Shown: in pieces, positions 51,179 to 61,300 of the stretch
Numbering within the stretch: the stretch's first letter is position 1
How the letters are laid out: every line of letters starts with the position of its first letter
From: Dyadobacter jiangsuensis
Lineage (GTDB): Bacteria; Bacteroidota; Bacteroidia; Cytophagales; Spirosomataceae
Direction of reading: 5' to 3'
Length of the DNA stretch: 64,000 nt
NCBI RefSeq assembly: GCF_003014695.1
Contig: NZ_PYAS01000002.1
Span: 62,001 to 126,000 of the forward strand
The notes under the pieces: generated by a model
Seen by the model: only the letters and a program-made list of their open reading frames with translations
Database searches by the model: none
What the model was told of the DNA's origin: nothing
Program-made: the position numbers and the translations under genes

Positions 51179-52518
51179 TAGCCCAATACCATTTCACCCA
51201 TATAAACTGCGCCGGGCTGCGTTGCCTCCTGCGGGTGGGTGATATGCCACACAAATTCGTCGCGGAAATGGCGGATCGCGCTGGCCACCGGCCAGGCTGC
51301 GGCATCGCCGAGCGGACAAATGGTGTTACCTTCTATTTTCTTTGAAATATCTACGAGCAAATCGATGTCGTGCATGCTGCCATGGCCATGCTCGATGCGG
51401 TGGAGGACTTTCTCCATCCAGCCTGTTCCTTCGCGGCACGGGCTGCATTGTCCGCAGGATTCGTGGTGGTAAAAACGCGAGAAATTCCAGGTGTTGCGAA
51501 CGATACAGGCTGTTTCGTCAAAAACGATAAATCCGCCTGAGCCCAGCATGGTACCCGTTGCGAAGCCACCGTCCGACAGCGATTCGTACGTCATCAGACG
51601 ATCTTCGCCTGCTGCGGTCTTCGTGATGAGGTTGGCAGGAAGAATAGGTACAGACGAACCGCCTGCCACCAATGCTTTCAAATAGTGCCCTTTACGGATA
51701 CCACCGCAATATTCGTCCGAATTCAAAAACTCATCCACACTCACACCCAGCTCGATTTCGTAAACGCCCGGCTTCTTAATGTGGCCTGATGCGGAAATCA
51801 ACTTGGTACCGGTACTCCGGCCAATCCCGATTTGTGCATAAGCATCGCCGCCATTGTTGATAATCCATGGCATATTGGAGATCGACTCCACGTTGTTCAC
51901 CACGGTAGGACTTTGGTAAAGACCTTTCACCGCAGGGAATGGCGGCTTGTTGCGTGGGTTACCTCTTTTTCCTTCGAGTGATTCGAGCAATGCGGTTTCT
52001 TCACCGCAAATGTAAGCGCCACCACCCGGCTGCACGACCAATTCAAGGTCGTAACCCGAGCCAAGGATATTTTTACCTAAAAACCCTTGCGCTTTCGCCT
52101 CGGCAATCGCTTTTTCCAGAATGCGGATCACGTACATGAGCTCGCCGCGCACGTAGATGAACGACTTGTTGGCGCCCAACGCGAAGCTGGAAATGATCAT
52201 ACCCTCGATCAGCAGGTGAGGAATGCATTTCATCAGATGGTGATCCTTGAAAGTACCCGGCTCCGATTCGTCGGCATTACATACCAGGTAACGGGGAACA
52301 CCCTCGGGCTTGGCCAGGAAGCCCCATTTCATTCCCATCGGGAAACCAGCGCCACCACGACCGCGCACGCCTGATTTTTTTGCTTCTTCCACCACCTCTT
52401 CCGGGGTCATGGTTTTGATAGCTTTTTCAACGGCAGTATAGCCTCCCTGTTTGCGATAAACATCGAAGGTTTCGATACCGGGGACATTAATATGCTCCGT
52501 TAAAATTTTTCTAGCCAT
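51178..52518 (-). CDS. nuoF: NADH-quinone oxidoreductase subunit F
   Basis: A 446-residue flavoprotein that binds NADH and FMN. Motifs: GRGGAGFPMGMKWGF, CNADESEPGTFKD, and the 4Fe-4S loop SCGQCSPCREGTGWM. Full length. Its stop overlaps the next gene by one base. Confidence 0.96.
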   Translation of the reverse strand: MARKILTEHINVPGIETFDVYRKQGGYTAVEKAIKTMTPEEVVEEAKKSGVRGRGGAGFPMGMKWGFLAKPEGVPRYLVCNADESEPGTFKDHHLMKCIPHLLIEGMIISSFALGANKSFIYVRGELMYVIRILEKAIAEAKAQGFLGKNILGSGYDLELVVQPGGGAYICGEETALLESLEGKRGNPRNKPPFPAVKGLYQSPTVVNNVESISNMPWIINNGGDAYAQIGIGRSTGTKLISASGHIKKPGVYEIELGVSVDEFLNSDEYCGGIRKGHYLKALVAGGSSVPILPANLITKTAAGEDRLMTYESLSDGGFATGTMLGSGGFIVFDETACIVRNTWNFSRFYHHESCGQCSPCREGTGWMEKVLHRIEHGHGSMHDIDLLVDISKKIEGNTICPLGDAAAWPVASAIRHFRDEFVWHITHPQEATQPGAVYMGEMVLG

Positions 52519-52548
52519 TTGAGGATAATATTTTCAGCTCCTGAAAGC

Positions 52549-53046
52549 TTATTTACTTAAATCTTCTATGATTTGGTCGACCTTTTCGTTGGTCAGGTTC
52601 ATGTAGAACTGCTCGCGGATCTGGAAAACAGGCCCCCAGCCGCATGCGGCGAGGCATTCTACTTCTTTCAATGTAAACTTGCCGTCGGCAGTGGTTTCAC
52701 CCGCTTCGATACCCAGTTTCTTTTTCAGGTGTCCGTACACATCTTCACCGCCCATTAAGCAGCAAGGTCCTGTACGGCAATATTCGATCACATGCGTGCC
52801 AACCGGATCGAGGTGGTACATGGTATAAAAGGTAGCAACCTCGTAAACCTCGACAGGTTTTATATCTAAAATACCGGCTACATAATCCATTACTTCGCTG
52901 CTCAGCCAGCCCCATTGTTCCTGGGCCACGTGCAAAACGGGTAAGAGAGCCGATTTTTGGCGGCCCTCCGGATAACGTGCGATAATTTCTTTTACTGTTT
53001 CAAGTCGTTCGGGTGTGAACGCAACCAGATTAGGTGATTCGGTCAT
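52549..53046 (-). CDS. nuoE: NADH-quinone oxidoreductase subunit E
   Basis: A 165-residue thioredoxin-like [2Fe-2S] subunit. Cluster ligands are in EYCRTGPCCLMGGEDVYGHL and VECLAACGWGPV. I use ATG 53046 because the longer start is a TTG. Partner of NuoF. Confidence 0.94.
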   Translation of the reverse strand: MTESPNLVAFTPERLETVKEIIARYPEGRQKSALLPVLHVAQEQWGWLSSEVMDYVAGILDIKPVEVYEVATFYTMYHLDPVGTHVIEYCRTGPCCLMGGEDVYGHLKKKLGIEAGETTADGKFTLKEVECLAACGWGPVFQIREQFYMNLTNEKVDQIIEDLSK

Positions 53047-53070
53047 TTCTAAATAGGTCTTTAACAAACT

Positions 53071-54297
53071 TTAAGCGTCCAGTTCACCTGCAATTACGTT
53101 CAGGCTACTCATCGTCAGGATGGCATCCGACAGTGATGAGCCTTTGCACATTTCAGGGTATGCCTGATAATAAATAAAGCTTGGTCTGCGGAAATGCAGA
53201 CGGTACGGAGCCCTGCCGCCATCGCTGATCAGGTAGAAGCCCAGCTCGCCGTTTCCTCCTTCCACAGCATGGTAAACTTCGCCTGCCGGTGCGTCTATTT
53301 CACCCATTACAATTTTGAAATGGTAAATAAGCGCCTCCATATTACGGTAAACCTCGTTTTTCGGAGGTAAGTAGTATTCGGGGGCATCGGCGTAATAAGG
53401 TCCTTCGGGAAGGTTGTTGATGGCCTGCTCCACGATGCGGAGGCTTTGCCACATTTCTTCGTTACGGACCATGTAACGGTCGTAAGTATCACCATTCTGT
53501 CCGATAGGGACGTCGAATTCAAAATCCTGGTAAGAGGAGTACGGGTTCATCACGCGCACGTCATAATCCACGCCCGCTGCACGCAGGTTGGGGCCGGTGA
53601 AGCCGTATGACAATGCTCTTTCCGCTGAAATAGGGCCTACATTAATCGTCCGGTCCATGAAAATCCGGTTACGGTTAAGCAGCTTTTCGAGCTCCCGGAG
53701 TACCGGAGGGAAAGATTTGATGAATTCCTTAATCTTGCGGATAGCCGTGCTCGAAAGGTCACGCTCCATGCCACCGAGGCGGCCCATATTGGTTGTAAGG
53801 CGCGCGCCGCAAACTTCCTCGTAGATTTCGTACACTTCTTCGCGCTTCTGCATCACATACAGGAAGCCGGTGAATGCGCCGGTATCCACGCCGAGAATAC
53901 TGTTACAGATAATATGGTCGGTAATGCGTGCGAGCTCCATCATAAGCACGCGGATGTACTGCGCGCGCTTGGGAACTTCCACCCCCAAAAGCTTCTCGAC
54001 CGTCATGTGCCATCCCAGGTTGTTGATCGGGGAGGAGCAATAGTTCATGCGGTCGGTCAGCGTGGTGATCTGGTAAAAAGGCCTTCTTTCGGCAATTTTC
54101 TCAAATGCCCGGTGGATATAACCGATCGTCTGCTCGCCCGAAACGATCTTTTCGCCATCCATTTTCAGGATGTTCTGGAAAATACCGTGGGTAGCTGGGT
54201 GTGTCGGGCCGAGGTTGAGGGTGGTCAGTTCTTCTACGAGTTCAGGCAACTCGCCTTGAGAAGGAACATTATGCGGTAATAATTCAATATCTGCCAT
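53071..54297 (-). CDS. nuoD: NADH-quinone oxidoreductase subunit D
   Basis: A 408-residue 49-kDa-type subunit that, with NuoB, forms the quinone-binding cavity. LNLGPTHPATHGIFQNIL, EKIAERRPFYQITTLTDRMN and the C-terminal GRAPYRLHFRRPSFIYYQA are typical. nuoC and nuoD are separate genes here, not fused. Normal length. Confidence 0.96.
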   Translation of the reverse strand: MADIELLPHNVPSQGELPELVEELTTLNLGPTHPATHGIFQNILKMDGEKIVSGEQTIGYIHRAFEKIAERRPFYQITTLTDRMNYCSSPINNLGWHMTVEKLLGVEVPKRAQYIRVLMMELARITDHIICNSILGVDTGAFTGFLYVMQKREEVYEIYEEVCGARLTTNMGRLGGMERDLSSTAIRKIKEFIKSFPPVLRELEKLLNRNRIFMDRTINVGPISAERALSYGFTGPNLRAAGVDYDVRVMNPYSSYQDFEFDVPIGQNGDTYDRYMVRNEEMWQSLRIVEQAINNLPEGPYYADAPEYYLPPKNEVYRNMEALIYHFKIVMGEIDAPAGEVYHAVEGGNGELGFYLISDGGRAPYRLHFRRPSFIYYQAYPEMCKGSSLSDAILTMSSLNVIAGELDA

Positions 54298-54314
54298 ATC
54301 TTACTCAATATAGA

Positions 54315-54815
54315 TCATCGGCCGAAAAGGGCGTCAATTTTATCTTCACGGGTCGCATCTTCCAGCGGATATTCCTTGCGCATCGGGAAGTAATCCATTT
54401 CCTCGATGTTCAGAATACGTTTCAGGTTCGGGTGCCCGTCAAACAAGATACCAAAAAAATCGTAGGTTTCGCGCTCCATCCAGTTGGCGCTGGCGAAAAG
54501 GCCGGTCGCTGTCGGAATGTGGATATCGGCAGCCGGAATGGCCACTTTAATGCGGATGCGGAAGTTATGCACGAAGCTGTGCATATGATAAACCACCACG
54601 TATTCCTTGCCGGTATTTTCAGGATATTGGATACCTGTAATGTCGGTGAGGAATATGACCTGGTAGTTCTTATGATCTCTCAGGAACTCCATCAATGGAA
54701 GAATCTCTTCGCGGGTCGTTGAGAGCGTCAACAAACCATATGGCTCCTCAAAGTCGAAAACCTGATCACCGAATTTTTCCAAAAGCCCTTCGGCTACCTC
54801 CTGGTTAGTAAGCAT
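54315..54815 (-). CDS. nuoC: NADH-quinone oxidoreductase subunit C
   Basis: A 166-residue 30-kDa-type peripheral subunit. The conserved ending ERETYDFFGILFDGHPNLKR and the later PLRKEYP-like PMRKEYPLED are present. Lies 6 bases after nuoB and 17 before nuoD. Confidence 0.94.
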   Translation of the reverse strand: MLTNQEVAEGLLEKFGDQVFDFEEPYGLLTLSTTREEILPLMEFLRDHKNYQVIFLTDITGIQYPENTGKEYVVVYHMHSFVHNFRIRIKVAIPAADIHIPTATGLFASANWMERETYDFFGILFDGHPNLKRILNIEEMDYFPMRKEYPLEDATREDKIDALFGR

Positions 54816-54821
54816 AGGGGG

Positions 54822-55364
54822 TTACTGAATATTATATGATGCCAATAGTTCCTGGTATTCGTCGGTATTACGACGGCGAAGCTTTTCGTTCTGTGCCAGA
54901 TACTGGATCTGCATCAGGCCATCGATGATTTGTTCCGGACGCGGCGGGCAGCCGGGTACGTATACATCCACTGGGATAATGCGGTCGATACCCTGCAATA
55001 CACTGTAAGTATCAAAAATCCCGCCGCTCGACGCGCATGCGCCAACGGCCATTACCCAGCGGGGCTCAGCCATTTGAAGGTAAACCTGCTTCACAACCGG
55101 CGCCATCTTCTTGGCGATGGTTCCCATTACCATCAGCAAATCGGCCTGACGTGGCGAGAAGCTCGGGCGTTCGGAACCGAAACGCGAAATATCGTAATGC
55201 GCGCCCATGGTGGCCATGAACTCGATTCCGCAGCATGAGGTAGCGAAAGGCAACGGCCAGAGTGAGTAACTGCGTGCCAGACCGATCGCTTCGTCGAATG
55301 AAGTTGCAAAAAAACCGGATCCGCTATGTCCCTGCGGAGCCTCCACTATCTTTACTTCTTTCAT
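54822..55364 (-). CDS. nuoB: NADH-quinone oxidoreductase subunit B
   Basis: A 180-residue subunit with ligands of cluster N2: the adjacent cysteine pair in FATSCCGIEFMATMG, VGACASSGGIFDTYS and YVPGCPPRPEQIIDG. Normal length. Confidence 0.96.
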   Translation of the reverse strand: MKEVKIVEAPQGHSGSGFFATSFDEAIGLARSYSLWPLPFATSCCGIEFMATMGAHYDISRFGSERPSFSPRQADLLMVMGTIAKKMAPVVKQVYLQMAEPRWVMAVGACASSGGIFDTYSVLQGIDRIIPVDVYVPGCPPRPEQIIDGLMQIQYLAQNEKLRRRNTDEYQELLASYNIQ

Positions 55365-55391
55365 AATTCTTTGTATTTCAATGTTCGAAGC

Positions 55392-55766
55392 CTATTCCTC
55401 CCAGTTCAGTACGCCCTTGCGGATCACGTAATAGAAACCGGACAGCAAAAGGGCCATGAACAACAACATTTCTACAAATCCGAACATTCCCAGGCCTTTG
55501 AAATTAACTGCCCAGGGATACATGAAAATCACCTCCACGTCGAACAAAACAAAGAGAATCGCCACCAGAAAGTACTTCACGGAAATGGGCGTCCTGGCGT
55601 CACCAACTGACTCAATACCACATTCGAACGGATCGTCTTTCTTTTTGCTTTTGCGGCTCGGACCGATAAGGTGAGTGACAATCATTGTGCCACCAATGAA
55701 GCCGGCGGCGAGCAAAAATTGCACAATGATGGGCAAATAATCGGAAGGGAGATATTCGTTTTTCAT
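55392..55766 (-). CDS. nuoA: NADH-quinone oxidoreductase subunit A
   Basis: A 124-residue membrane subunit with three helices and the conserved loop DDPFECGIESVGDARTPISV and VLFDVEVIFMYPWAV. I use ATG 55766 (MKNEYLPSDY) as the family start; a longer frame to 55868 is not family-like. First gene of the operon; a -7 element lies 91 bases upstream. Confidence 0.94.
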   Translation of the reverse strand: MKNEYLPSDYLPIIVQFLLAAGFIGGTMIVTHLIGPSRKSKKKDDPFECGIESVGDARTPISVKYFLVAILFVLFDVEVIFMYPWAVNFKGLGMFGFVEMLLFMALLLSGFYYVIRKGVLNWEE

Positions 55767-55856
55767 TATTATGATCCGGTTACAGAGGGTCAGGAATGCG
55801 AAAAAAACTGTTGCCAGCGGGTTACATTCCTCCCCGTCTCTCAAAATTAGGCTTTG

Positions 55857-55864
55857 CAAATTTA
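55857..55864 (-). promoter_or_regulatory. -7 element TAAATTTG of the nuoA-J operon
   Basis: Minus-strand TAAATTTG fits TAnnTTTG, leaving an 80-90 base leader before nuoA. No -33 partner. Confidence 0.4.
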
Positions 55865-55910
55865 TCAATCAAATTCTTTCCTTTTTGTTTTGTCTAATTA
55901 GTATCATACT

Positions 55911-55940
55911 AAATAAGCCCCGTGGTGGCGGGGCTTATTT
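55911..55940 (-). terminator. Terminator of the SGNH esterase-like gene
   Basis: AAATAAGCCCCG pairs perfectly with CGGGGCTTATTT around a 6-base loop, 23 bases after the stop on the minus strand. Confidence 0.85.
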
Positions 55941-55963
55941 AGTACTTAATCAAGAAGGAATAT

Positions 55964-58129
55964 TTATCTTATCACAATTTGCTTCGTGAGACTCTGTCCC
56001 TGGCCGGTTACACGGAGAATGTATTTGCCCGTCGGTAACAGGCTTACATCGATCTGCATCCGGCCGCTGAGCAGCTGCGGAGAAGTCGTTTTGATTACGT
56101 TGCCGCGGATGTCGAAAAGCTCAATCGCCGCATCTTTCACATTGTCCCGTGACTCGATGTAAATGTAGGCGCCTTGGCTTGGATTCGGGTAAATCACCAC
56201 CTCGTTTTGCTCATTGGTTTTGAACTCTCTGGAAGCGGTGTCGGAGTAACAAACCAGATTGTTGCTGCCGATGGTGTAGGTCACTTTCGCTTTGGTGGTA
56301 TAAACCCCTGATTTGAGGATTTTAACCAGTGAAGCTGTTGTGTCGGTTTCGGACCCGGGGCGTCTCCACAAGAATACTTCATTCACTTCATTGCCTTCGG
56401 GAATGCTCGCCGAGACGCTGAATGGTCCGGACGGCTCGATGGTCGGCTTGGTTATTTTAGCACGGATAATCAGCGAGGAAGCCGAAGAGTTGTCGGAAGT
56501 ACACCCGAAAATATTCCGGCTTTTGACAAAATAGTTGCCGCTTTCTCCCAATCGGGCAGATGCTCCCGTCGCAATGGCCGTATTGGAGCCTTCTTTGTAC
56601 CAGCTATATATTTCGCCGCCATTCTGTACGGAGAATTGGAATGTAGAATCCGCACACGCCTGCTGCTGGCCTTGCTGGATAATGCTCGGTTGTACCGGCT
56701 TCGCATCGTTTTCCAACACGATGAGCGGCGTCAGGATGGAGTTTCCGGAAGCATCTTTTACGGTTGCGCGGTACGTGCCGGCTTTTGAAACCTTAATCGA
56801 GCTGGAAACCTCGCTGGTATTCCATTTGTAAGAAGCGTAACCTGCGGGGAGCGTTAGGGTAACACCATTGTTGTCGGTAACGCAAGCTGCCGTTACAGCA
56901 GGCACCTCTACCGGGTTAACCGGTGTGACGGTGGAGAAGAACTTGGCATCCAGTGTTCCGAACCACGCATTCGCCAGGATCGTCAAAGCTCTGATGGTTC
57001 CTTCTTTGTCATTCACGCCCTTGCCCACGAAGTGCGTGCCATCGCCGCGGTTAGGTACGAGGGGATCTGTTTCAGGCCCCGGATAAGTAGGGTTGAAATC
57101 CGTGTTGAGTACAGCGTTTTGCGCGGCAACGATTTCCGGGTTGATGTCCGATTCAATATTGAATCCAGCGGATGTCCGTGAGGTACGGGCAATTACCCAG
57201 GTAAGTCGTTTGCCGGTATCCGCACCGAGGCGGTTCATGATCGACTGAAGGTCACGGCTGTAATTGGCACGTGGCGTCTTATACAATGCGTCGGTTTCGC
57301 CCTGCATCCAGAGAATGGCTCTAACCCCATATTGGTTGGCATAGTTGCGTGCAGCAATGCGAAGGTTGGCGTAAGGCATTTCGGGAGCATACACAAAACC
57401 GCCGTACATATTTTTGGTGGGCAAGCCTTTTGAACTGCTCGCCCAGTTTTCTATCGATGTGCCTTCCCAGGCAGTGTTGATAAATACGACAGGCACGTTC
57501 AGTCTCTGAACGAGGAGGTCACCAAGGATACCCCAGCACCAGGCAGACTGCCCGCGCGGCGACATAATATCGAGGTTCTGATTGATTTTGCTAAACTCAG
57601 CCGGAGTAGGATCGGTAAGGTTGTCGACGGAGTCGTTGCTGTAATTGGAAATATACAGTACGCGGTCGTCGTTGGCGGACGGTCCAGGGTAATTCCGGAG
57701 ACCTTGTGCATTCGACTGCCCTGCGATGAGGAAAACTTCACCTACACCAAAACGGCTTAGAACATCGCGGCCTATGACCTTTCCGTCAGACACGCCCCGA
57801 ACTTCCAGGGAGTACCAGCCGCCTAGGAGCGTAATCGTTCCGGAGAAAACGCCGCCCTGGGGAGCGACCTGCAAAGGTTCCCAGGGTGTTTCAAGACCCT
57901 GCCCCTGAATGACCGGCACCGCCCTCACCTCAATTTTTTCAACAGGCATGGTGAATGTACCTGTCACCTGAATCTCCCTCTGACCAGCCATGTTTCGTTG
58001 GTAGACAGACTGAAAAACGGGGGAAGTAATTCTGATGGGGGATTTTTCTTGGGAAAATGCTGCTGATGAAAAAATACAAATTAACAACAACACTTTGGCC
58101 ATTACCGGAAGAATAAATCTACTACGCAT
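55964..58129 (-). CDS. Secreted sialate-O-acetylesterase-like SGNH hydrolase with type IX sorting domain
   Basis: A 721-residue exported protein. Signal peptide to about residue 27 (ending AAFSQ), a beta domain, then an SGNH-type esterase domain from about residue 125: AGQSNAQGL (catalytic Ser139), WMQGETDAL and DGTHFVGKGV (the Asp/His region). After about residue 400 come Ig-like segments and a C-terminal type IX secretion sorting domain (VVIYPNPSQGAYIYIE to TKQIVIR). It should remove acetyl groups from surface or environmental glycans. Related to the gene at 61565. Substrate unknown. Confidence 0.85.
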   Translation of the reverse strand: MRSRFILPVMAKVLLLICIFSSAAFSQEKSPIRITSPVFQSVYQRNMAGQREIQVTGTFTMPVEKIEVRAVPVIQGQGLETPWEPLQVAPQGGVFSGTITLLGGWYSLEVRGVSDGKVIGRDVLSRFGVGEVFLIAGQSNAQGLRNYPGPSANDDRVLYISNYSNDSVDNLTDPTPAEFSKINQNLDIMSPRGQSAWCWGILGDLLVQRLNVPVVFINTAWEGTSIENWASSSKGLPTKNMYGGFVYAPEMPYANLRIAARNYANQYGVRAILWMQGETDALYKTPRANYSRDLQSIMNRLGADTGKRLTWVIARTSRTSAGFNIESDINPEIVAAQNAVLNTDFNPTYPGPETDPLVPNRGDGTHFVGKGVNDKEGTIRALTILANAWFGTLDAKFFSTVTPVNPVEVPAVTAACVTDNNGVTLTLPAGYASYKWNTSEVSSSIKVSKAGTYRATVKDASGNSILTPLIVLENDAKPVQPSIIQQGQQQACADSTFQFSVQNGGEIYSWYKEGSNTAIATGASARLGESGNYFVKSRNIFGCTSDNSSASSLIIRAKITKPTIEPSGPFSVSASIPEGNEVNEVFLWRRPGSETDTTASLVKILKSGVYTTKAKVTYTIGSNNLVCYSDTASREFKTNEQNEVVIYPNPSQGAYIYIESRDNVKDAAIELFDIRGNVIKTTSPQLLSGRMQIDVSLLPTGKYILRVTGQGQSLTKQIVIR

Positions 58130-58208
58130 TGGGAATTCTGATACAGGTAAAGTTTCTGAGCTCTAACGAAGTATAATTTTGTTAAAGTGTTCAATTACAA
58201 AACGGTCA

Positions 58209-58216
58209 CAAATGTA
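58209..58216 (-). promoter_or_regulatory. -7 element TACATTTG for the SGNH gene
   Basis: Minus-strand TACATTTG fits TAnnTTTG, 80 bases before the ATG at 58129. No -33 partner. Confidence 0.35.
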
Positions 58217-58308
58217 ATGGAATATTTTCGCTAAAATATCACTATTCCGTTTTTTTGATCAATCGGGTGTTTACACGGCGTGTTGCGGTTTGGGGCCCTT
58301 ACATTTTA

Positions 58309-58350
58309 AAATACAAAAAAGACGAAGCGTGGGATATGCAACGCTTCGTC
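58309..58350 (-). terminator. Terminator of the 1061-residue esterase-like gene
   Basis: GACGAAGCGT (58321-58330) pairs with ACGCTTCGTC (58341-58350) around a 10-base loop, beyond the stop at 58380; the minus strand then reads a T-run (plus-strand AAAATACAAAAAA). Confidence 0.85.
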
Positions 58351-58379
58351 CTCCCGGCGCACCCGGGCAGCTCATTTGC

Positions 58380-61300
58380 CTATTTGGCGATGACCAGCTT
58401 TTGCGTCTCACTGAAAGTCCCCGAAATCACGCGGATAATATACACGCCACTCGACAGACCCGTCAGGTTGAAATATTGCGGGCGATCGAACTTTTGCACA
58501 CGGAAAGTCCGGTGGATGATACCCCGGCTGTCGATGATCTGAACATCGGCATTCACCAGATTAGCAAATGTCTCGACGGTCACTCTTTCGCTGGCATTCG
58601 GGTTGGGATAAGCTACAAAACCCGGGTTATTTGTGTCAAGATAAAACAGGAACGGCTCTGAGAAATCGGAATAGCATGTGAGCGTTGCGCTGTACACAAT
58701 GGTGTTATTGACGACATAATTACCCGCCTTCACGGCCTTAAGGGTCGCGCCGGTTTCCGGTAATTGCTCGTCGTTATATTTCCATACGTGATCACCGGCA
58801 TTCAGGTTGTTTTCCGCAAATAGGGTGTAAACGCCGGTTTTACGGATTACAGGCACGCTTGGTGTTGGTTTCACATCAATGGCCACCGCTGCGGAATAAG
58901 GCGAGTAACACCCGTGATCATCCTGAATGCGGGCGGAATAATCGCCCGTTGCGAAAACTTCAATGCTTTCGCCTTCCAGGCCGTTGTTCCAGAAAAATTG
59001 ATTGCCGTTGGCAGCCTTCAGCATAATGGTGTCGCCGTCACAGAATGTAGTGGGCTGTAATGCTGTCACCGCCGGCGCTGGTGGTAGTGCCAGCGTTTGA
59101 GTCGATATCTGGTTGCTCGGATCTGAATAGCATTGAAACTCATTGATCGTTTGCACGGAGTAAGTTCCGGCAGCGGTTACTTTCAGTGTTTGAGAAGAAA
59201 CGCCGTTGCTCCATAAATACCCGGCAGCATTCGTTGAAACCAGGTTCACACTCAGATCCGCACAGAATGTGGTCGGACCGTCAGCGGTGATCGCCGGCGT
59301 AGGCGGCAATGGATTCATCACTACGACAACGACCGGAGAAACGGGCGAAATACAGCCGTTTTCGTCTTTTGCCGAAATTGTAAAATTGCCTGATGACCGT
59401 ATTTCGATCTCGCGGTCGGTGGAGCCGTTGCTCCACTGGTAGGAAAACGCTTCACTGCTGCGCAATGTGGTATAGTCGCGTTCGCAGAACGTGGTAGCGC
59501 GCAGCGCTGTGACGGTGGGTGTTGCAGGGAGCGGATTAACTTTCACATTCACCTCATCCGAAGTGGATTCGCATCCGTTTCCATCCCTTTGCTTCAGGGT
59601 GAATTTCCCGGTAGTGGTTACCGCAATGGATTTCGTAGTAGCATTGGTGCTCCAGATGTTTCCTGAATCGTAGCTGGAAGTCATCGTAACGTTTCCGCCG
59701 TCGCAGAATGTCGTTTCTCCGCTCAGGGAAATCGAAGGCTTGGCAGGAAGCGGGTTTACCTTCACAGTTACGGGATCCGACTCAGGAGAGAAGCAGCCGA
59801 CGTTGTCTAGCGCTCTTACACGGAAGTCGCCCGAGTTGACAACGGTAATAGTGGCATTATTCGCGCCGTTGGACCAGACGCTTTTCACTTTTGAGTCCGA
59901 AGTCAGATTCACTTCTCCACCCTGGCAGAAAGTGAGTGCGCCAGAGGCAGAAATCTTCGGTTTGTCCGGCAATGGTGAATTGAGCACCTGCATGGCTACT
60001 TTCTGAGAAGTAGACTCACAGCCGTAAATATTTTTGACCGTGACGAAGTACTCGCCTCCTGTGGTGACAGGGAGACGGTCGCCCGTAGCGCCCGTGTTCC
60101 AGACTGCATTTGTGGAAGTGCTTGATACCAGCGTAGCCGTATTACCGATACAAACCGGGTTGCTACCTTCGATAGTCACCGTCGGCTGGTTGGGCTGAAT
60201 TTGCTCATTTACACGGATTTCCGGCGAGAAAATGTAATTGCCTTTATCATCGCGCGCTTTCACATAGTAGGTTCCGTTACCGACCGTTACACTGCTGGAA
60301 GATTGTCCGTTGTTCCAGTTGAACGAGTTCAATCCAACCGGATCGGCGTTGATCGTCACATTACCGTTCCCGGCACAATCTACGGTAATTCTGAGCGGTC
60401 TTTGAGCCTGGTAGGGCTCGGACTTTGCAAAAAAATCGTCCGTGAGGGAATTGGACCAGGCATCGCCAAGCTGCATTAAGCCGTCACCGGAAAAATGGAC
60501 GCCATTGGGGGCGCCATCCTCGCGGGGAATCTGGATAACATCGGTGTTAGGCCCTTCGAAAACATTCGGTACATTAAGGATAACCTGCCTTTGTCCATTG
60601 GTAACGTTCACATCGACGAGGCGTCCATTGTCATAGGAAGTAAGGGATACCATCCACGATATATTCCGTCCTGATTCGTTGCGGCTCGTTTCAATGACGG
60701 TTTTCAGCTCGTTAAAATACCTGTCGGTTGACGTTTCTGCAAAATTGTCGGCCTCGCCTTGAAGCCACAGCACTCCGCGCAGGCCAGTAATTGGAGTATA
60801 TCGTTGAATGACATTGCGCAGGTTACCATAAGGCATGCCGTCAGGTTTAATCCAAACTGACGCGTAGACCGATTCGGTCGGGCCGCTAATGCTTTCTTTC
60901 CAGTTGCGTGAAGCCATCCCAGTCCAGCCCGTGTTGAAAAACAAAATCGGGACATTGAGCCGCGATGCAAGGCGATCACCCAGGCGCCCCCAGCACCATG
61001 CGGCAGGTCCCCGGGGAGAAATGCGGCTTTGAGCGTCGATATGATGGAAAGATGGGCGCTCCGGCAATTCAAATGGATAGTCGCCTGTTTCGTAGTTATT
61101 GATGGAGTTGACACGATCGTCCTGTGCGCCCTGGTTGTTATATTTGGGGTCTTCAAAACCCTGCGCATTGGATTGCCCGGCGATCAGAAATACTTCGCCT
61201 ACCCCGACGTGCTCGACGGTTTTCGACCCCACCAGTTGGTCCCCTTTCCAGCCTCTTACTTCCAGGCGGTACCAGCCGCCCTCGGCAGTAATGTAGCCAG